From Paraburkholderia caribensis (GTDB lineage: Bacteria > Pseudomonadota > Gammaproteobacteria > Burkholderiales > Burkholderiaceae): a DNA stretch of 64,000 nucleotides. Where the stretch lies: NCBI RefSeq assembly GCF_002902945.1, contig NZ_CP026103.1:806001-870000 (forward strand), in the 5' to 3' direction. The notes below the pieces were generated by a model. That model saw only the letters and a program-made list of their open reading frames with translations, did not search any database and was not told where the DNA came from. The translations under genes were made by a program, and so were the position numbers. Shown here one piece after another: positions 62,170 through 64,000 of this stretch. The number at the start of each line of letters is the position of its first letter. Position 1 is the stretch's first letter.

Positions 62170-64000
62170 TCACACCGCGTTTTCACGCTCCAGTCGCTGA
62201 TCGTCAGCGCCCCGATGCGTGGTCTGCTGTTCTTTCAGATACCGCGCGAGCTCGCCGTTCGTCACGAAGCTCGCGGCTGAGGAGGCCGCGAGAATGTCAC
62301 TGGCTTCTTGCGGTTTCGCGATCCCGAAGCCCTGCACGTAGTCGACGCCCAGTTCCTCCAGCGCGCGCAGGGTCTGGAAGTCTTCGACCCACTCCGCGAT
62401 GCTGCGCATGCCCAGATTGCGCGCGAGCGTAATGATCGCCTCGACGATCGCGATATCGGCGGGATGGTTGCACATCGTGCGTACGAACTCGCCGTCGATC
62501 TTCAATGCATCGGCCGACAGTTTCTTCAGGTAACGCAACGAGGTCTGCCCCGCGCCGAAATCGTCGATGGCGATCTTTGCACCCATGTCGTGCACGCGCG
62601 CGATGAAGCGTTCCGTATGTTCGAGATCGTGCAGCGCGACGCTTTCGGTAATTTCGATGCACAGGTAATGGACGATGTCCGCATGACGCGAGAACAGCGC
62701 GAACAACTCGTCGAGGAAATGTTCGTCGTTGAGCGAACCGCCGCTCAGGTTCACGCACACGAAGCGCGTGGTGGAGAGCGACGCGCGGTTCTCGCTGAGC
62801 CATGCGAGCGTCGTCGTGAGCACCCAGCGGTCGATCTCCACGATCGTGCCCGAGTCTTCGGCGGCGGCGATCAGTTTCGCAGCCGTCGCCACTGCGCCGT
62901 CCGGCGTGCGCATGCGCAGCAGTATCTCGAAGTCGAGCGCTTCGGTCGGCGTGTGCATCGACATGATCGGTTGCATCACGAGGAACAGCCCGTCGGGCAG
63001 GCGGCTTTGTCCCAGCGCCTCGATCAGGTTGATTTCGGCGGCGCGCTCCTCGAAGGCGGGCGCGCCCTTGCGCAGCGCCACGAGCCGCGCATTACCGCCG
63101 CGTTTCGCGGCGCGGCACGCACGGTCCGCATAGGCGAGGGCGTCCAGCGCGCGTTCGCCTTGCGAGCACTCGACGACACCGATCGATCCCCGCACCTGGA
63201 ACGCTCGCGTGTCGACATGAAACGGCGCGGCGTTCAACGCCGTGACGAGTTCGCGGCAACGCACGATGGCGTCGTCGATCGGCATGTTCGCGAGCACGCA
63301 CACGAACTCGTCGCCGCCAATGCGCCCGATAGGGATATGGGCGCCGAGACGCTCGACGAGGCGCGCAGCGACATGCCGCAGGATTTCGTCGCCCGTTCCG
63401 TGTCCGAACAGGTCGTTGAACACCTTGAAGCGGTCGAGATCGAGATACGCGAGTGCCCATGGGGCGCTTTCGCCGCATTGCCGGTCGATGGCATGCTCGA
63501 CGCCGCGACGGTTCAGGAGACCCGTCAGCGGGTCGTGTTCGGCGAGGAAGTGCAGCCGCTCGACCGCTTTCGAGCGGTCCGTCACGTCCTCGAGCGAGCC
63601 TTCGATAAAGCCGTTCGCGCGGATCGCCCGCAAGGAGTAGCGCCGCGAGTCCGTCTTCGTGCCCGCTGCGCCGTCGATTTCGATCGACGCCGAGTCGTCG
63701 CGTCCCAGCAATTCGCCAAGGGCGTGCTCGGCGCCCGGCGCGAAATAGTCGCCCCAGCGGCGCGTGCCGTCCTGTTCGTCATTCAGACCGAGCATGGCGT
63801 GCAGCGCCGGATTGGCGCGGACGAAGCAGCTTGCTCCGTTCAGCGTGAAGAGGCCGATCGGCGTGACGTCATAGGTGTTGCGCAGTTCGACCTGCATCTG
63901 GCGGCGGCGCTCGCGTTCTTCGCGCATCCGTTCCGCAATCGCGAACGCACACAGCATGCTCGACGACAGCGCCGTCACGACGGGGCTGTGCGTGCCCGCC
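62170..64000 (-). CDS. GGDEF-EAL protein with membrane/PAS N-terminus (5' end beyond the window)
   Basis: At least 610 residues; the frame is open to the window edge. The first visible segment (TALSSSMLCAFAIAERMREE) looks like the last helix of a 7TMR-DISM module and its exit coil. A PAS-like domain follows (YDVTPIGLFTLNGASCFVRA), then GGDEF (LAEHDPLTGLLNRRG; GRIGGDEFVCV) and EAL. EAL landmarks: EILLR in place of EALLR, NLSGG, EITES, IDDFGAG, LKIDGEFV, AEWVED in place of AEGVE, and QGFG. Most catalytic residues are kept, so phosphodiesterase activity is likely, with the altered EIL and AEW motifs to note. Both making and breaking of c-di-GMP are possible; the GGDEF lacks a clear RxxD site. 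Confidence 0.9.
   Translation of the reverse strand, partial: AGTHSPVVTALSSSMLCAFAIAERMREERERRRQMQVELRNTYDVTPIGLFTLNGASCFVRANPALHAMLGLNDEQDGTRRWGDYFAPGAEHALGELLGRDDSASIEIDGAAGTKTDSRRYSLRAIRANGFIEGSLEDVTDRSKAVERLHFLAEHDPLTGLLNRRGVEHAIDRQCGESAPWALAYLDLDRFKVFNDLFGHGTGDEILRHVAARLVERLGAHIPIGRIGGDEFVCVLANMPIDDAIVRCRELVTALNAAPFHVDTRAFQVRGSIGVVECSQGERALDALAYADRACRAAKRGGNARLVALRKGAPAFEERAAEINLIEALGQSRLPDGLFLVMQPIMSMHTPTEALDFEILLRMRTPDGAVATAAKLIAAAEDSGTIVEIDRWVLTTTLAWLSENRASLSTTRFVCVNLSGGSLNDEHFLDELFALFSRHADIVHYLCIEITESVALHDLEHTERFIARVHDMGAKIAIDDFGAGQTSLRYLKKLSADALKIDGEFVRTMCNHPADIAIVEAIITLARNLGMRSIAEWVEDFQTLRALEELGVDYVQGFGIAKPQEASDILAASSAASFVTNGELARYLKEQQTTHRGADDQRLERENAV

Overview
The window looks like a chromosomal segment of a Burkholderiaceae betaproteobacterium, most likely the Paraburkholderia/Caballeronia group. 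The DNA is GC-rich with strong third-position GC bias. It carries a Burkholderia-type trimeric porin, a DUF3348/DUF802/OmpA/DUF2894 gene set, many paired transporter and oxidoreductase catabolic operons, and no tRNA, rRNA, transposase or CRISPR array that I can see. The genus is an inference from gene content, not from a marker gene.

Region by region. 1-2.2 kb: two small envelope proteins and an EamA exporter. 2.2-7.2 kb: a minus-strand four-gene operon in which each stop overlaps the next start by an ATGA (penicillin-acylase-type Ntn hydrolase, diacylglycerol/sphingosine-kinase-like enzyme, calcineurin-like phosphoesterase, PAP2 lipid phosphatase). 7.5-9.8 kb: a lipoprotein nucleoside hydrolase and a zinc alcohol dehydrogenase. 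10.0-14.5 kb: a tightly coupled operon encoding a DUF3348 protein, a MotA/TolQ-like channel with a roughly 630-residue cytoplasmic tail (DUF802), a MotB/OmpA-like stator protein and a DUF2894 protein. This is an apparent ion-driven envelope motor resembling Zorya ZorAB but with different partners. 14.6-19.7 kb: an EF-G-like GTPase, a FrnE-type DsbA protein, and a TonB-dependent receptor preceded by a Zur-like palindrome. 20-22 kb: a cytochrome b561 and sulfite-oxidase-fold molybdoenzyme pair plus a secreted protein. 22-28 kb: an acyltransferase, a secreted beta-propeller-like protein, three small proteins (two of them Cys-rich) and a PAS-GGDEF cyclase.

28.2-37.6 kb holds a nine-gene minus-strand operon: a spermidine/putrescine/opine-type ABC importer, two glycine-oxidase-like FAD subunits, a BFD-type FAD subunit, a 2Fe-2S subunit and a RidA protein. 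It is divergent from a LysR regulator and looks like uptake and oxidation of an opine-like or secondary/D-amino acid. 37.7-43.2 kb: PpnP, a shikimate-type MHS transporter with a shikimate dehydrogenase-like enzyme, an Ohr/OsmC protein, a TetR regulator and a VOC protein. 43.6-48.5 kb: an orphan type VI secretion island (VgrG, a putative membrane-active effector, a polytopic candidate immunity protein) behind an AT-rich leader. 48.5-55.2 kb: an alkylsulfatase plus GMC alcohol dehydrogenase operon facing a four-gene overlapping operon (DUF2000, enoyl-CoA hydratase, flavodoxin-fold reductase, AraC). 55.3-60.8 kb: RidA, IclR, SelA/DgaE-like PLP enzyme, porin and GntP permease, with two palindromes of shared core that may be the IclR operators. 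61-64 kb: a ketopantoate reductase-like gene and the C-terminal part of a GGDEF-EAL protein that runs off the window.

Start codons were chosen from ribosome-binding sites, overlaps and signal peptides. Function names rest on motifs read by eye; no database search was possible.
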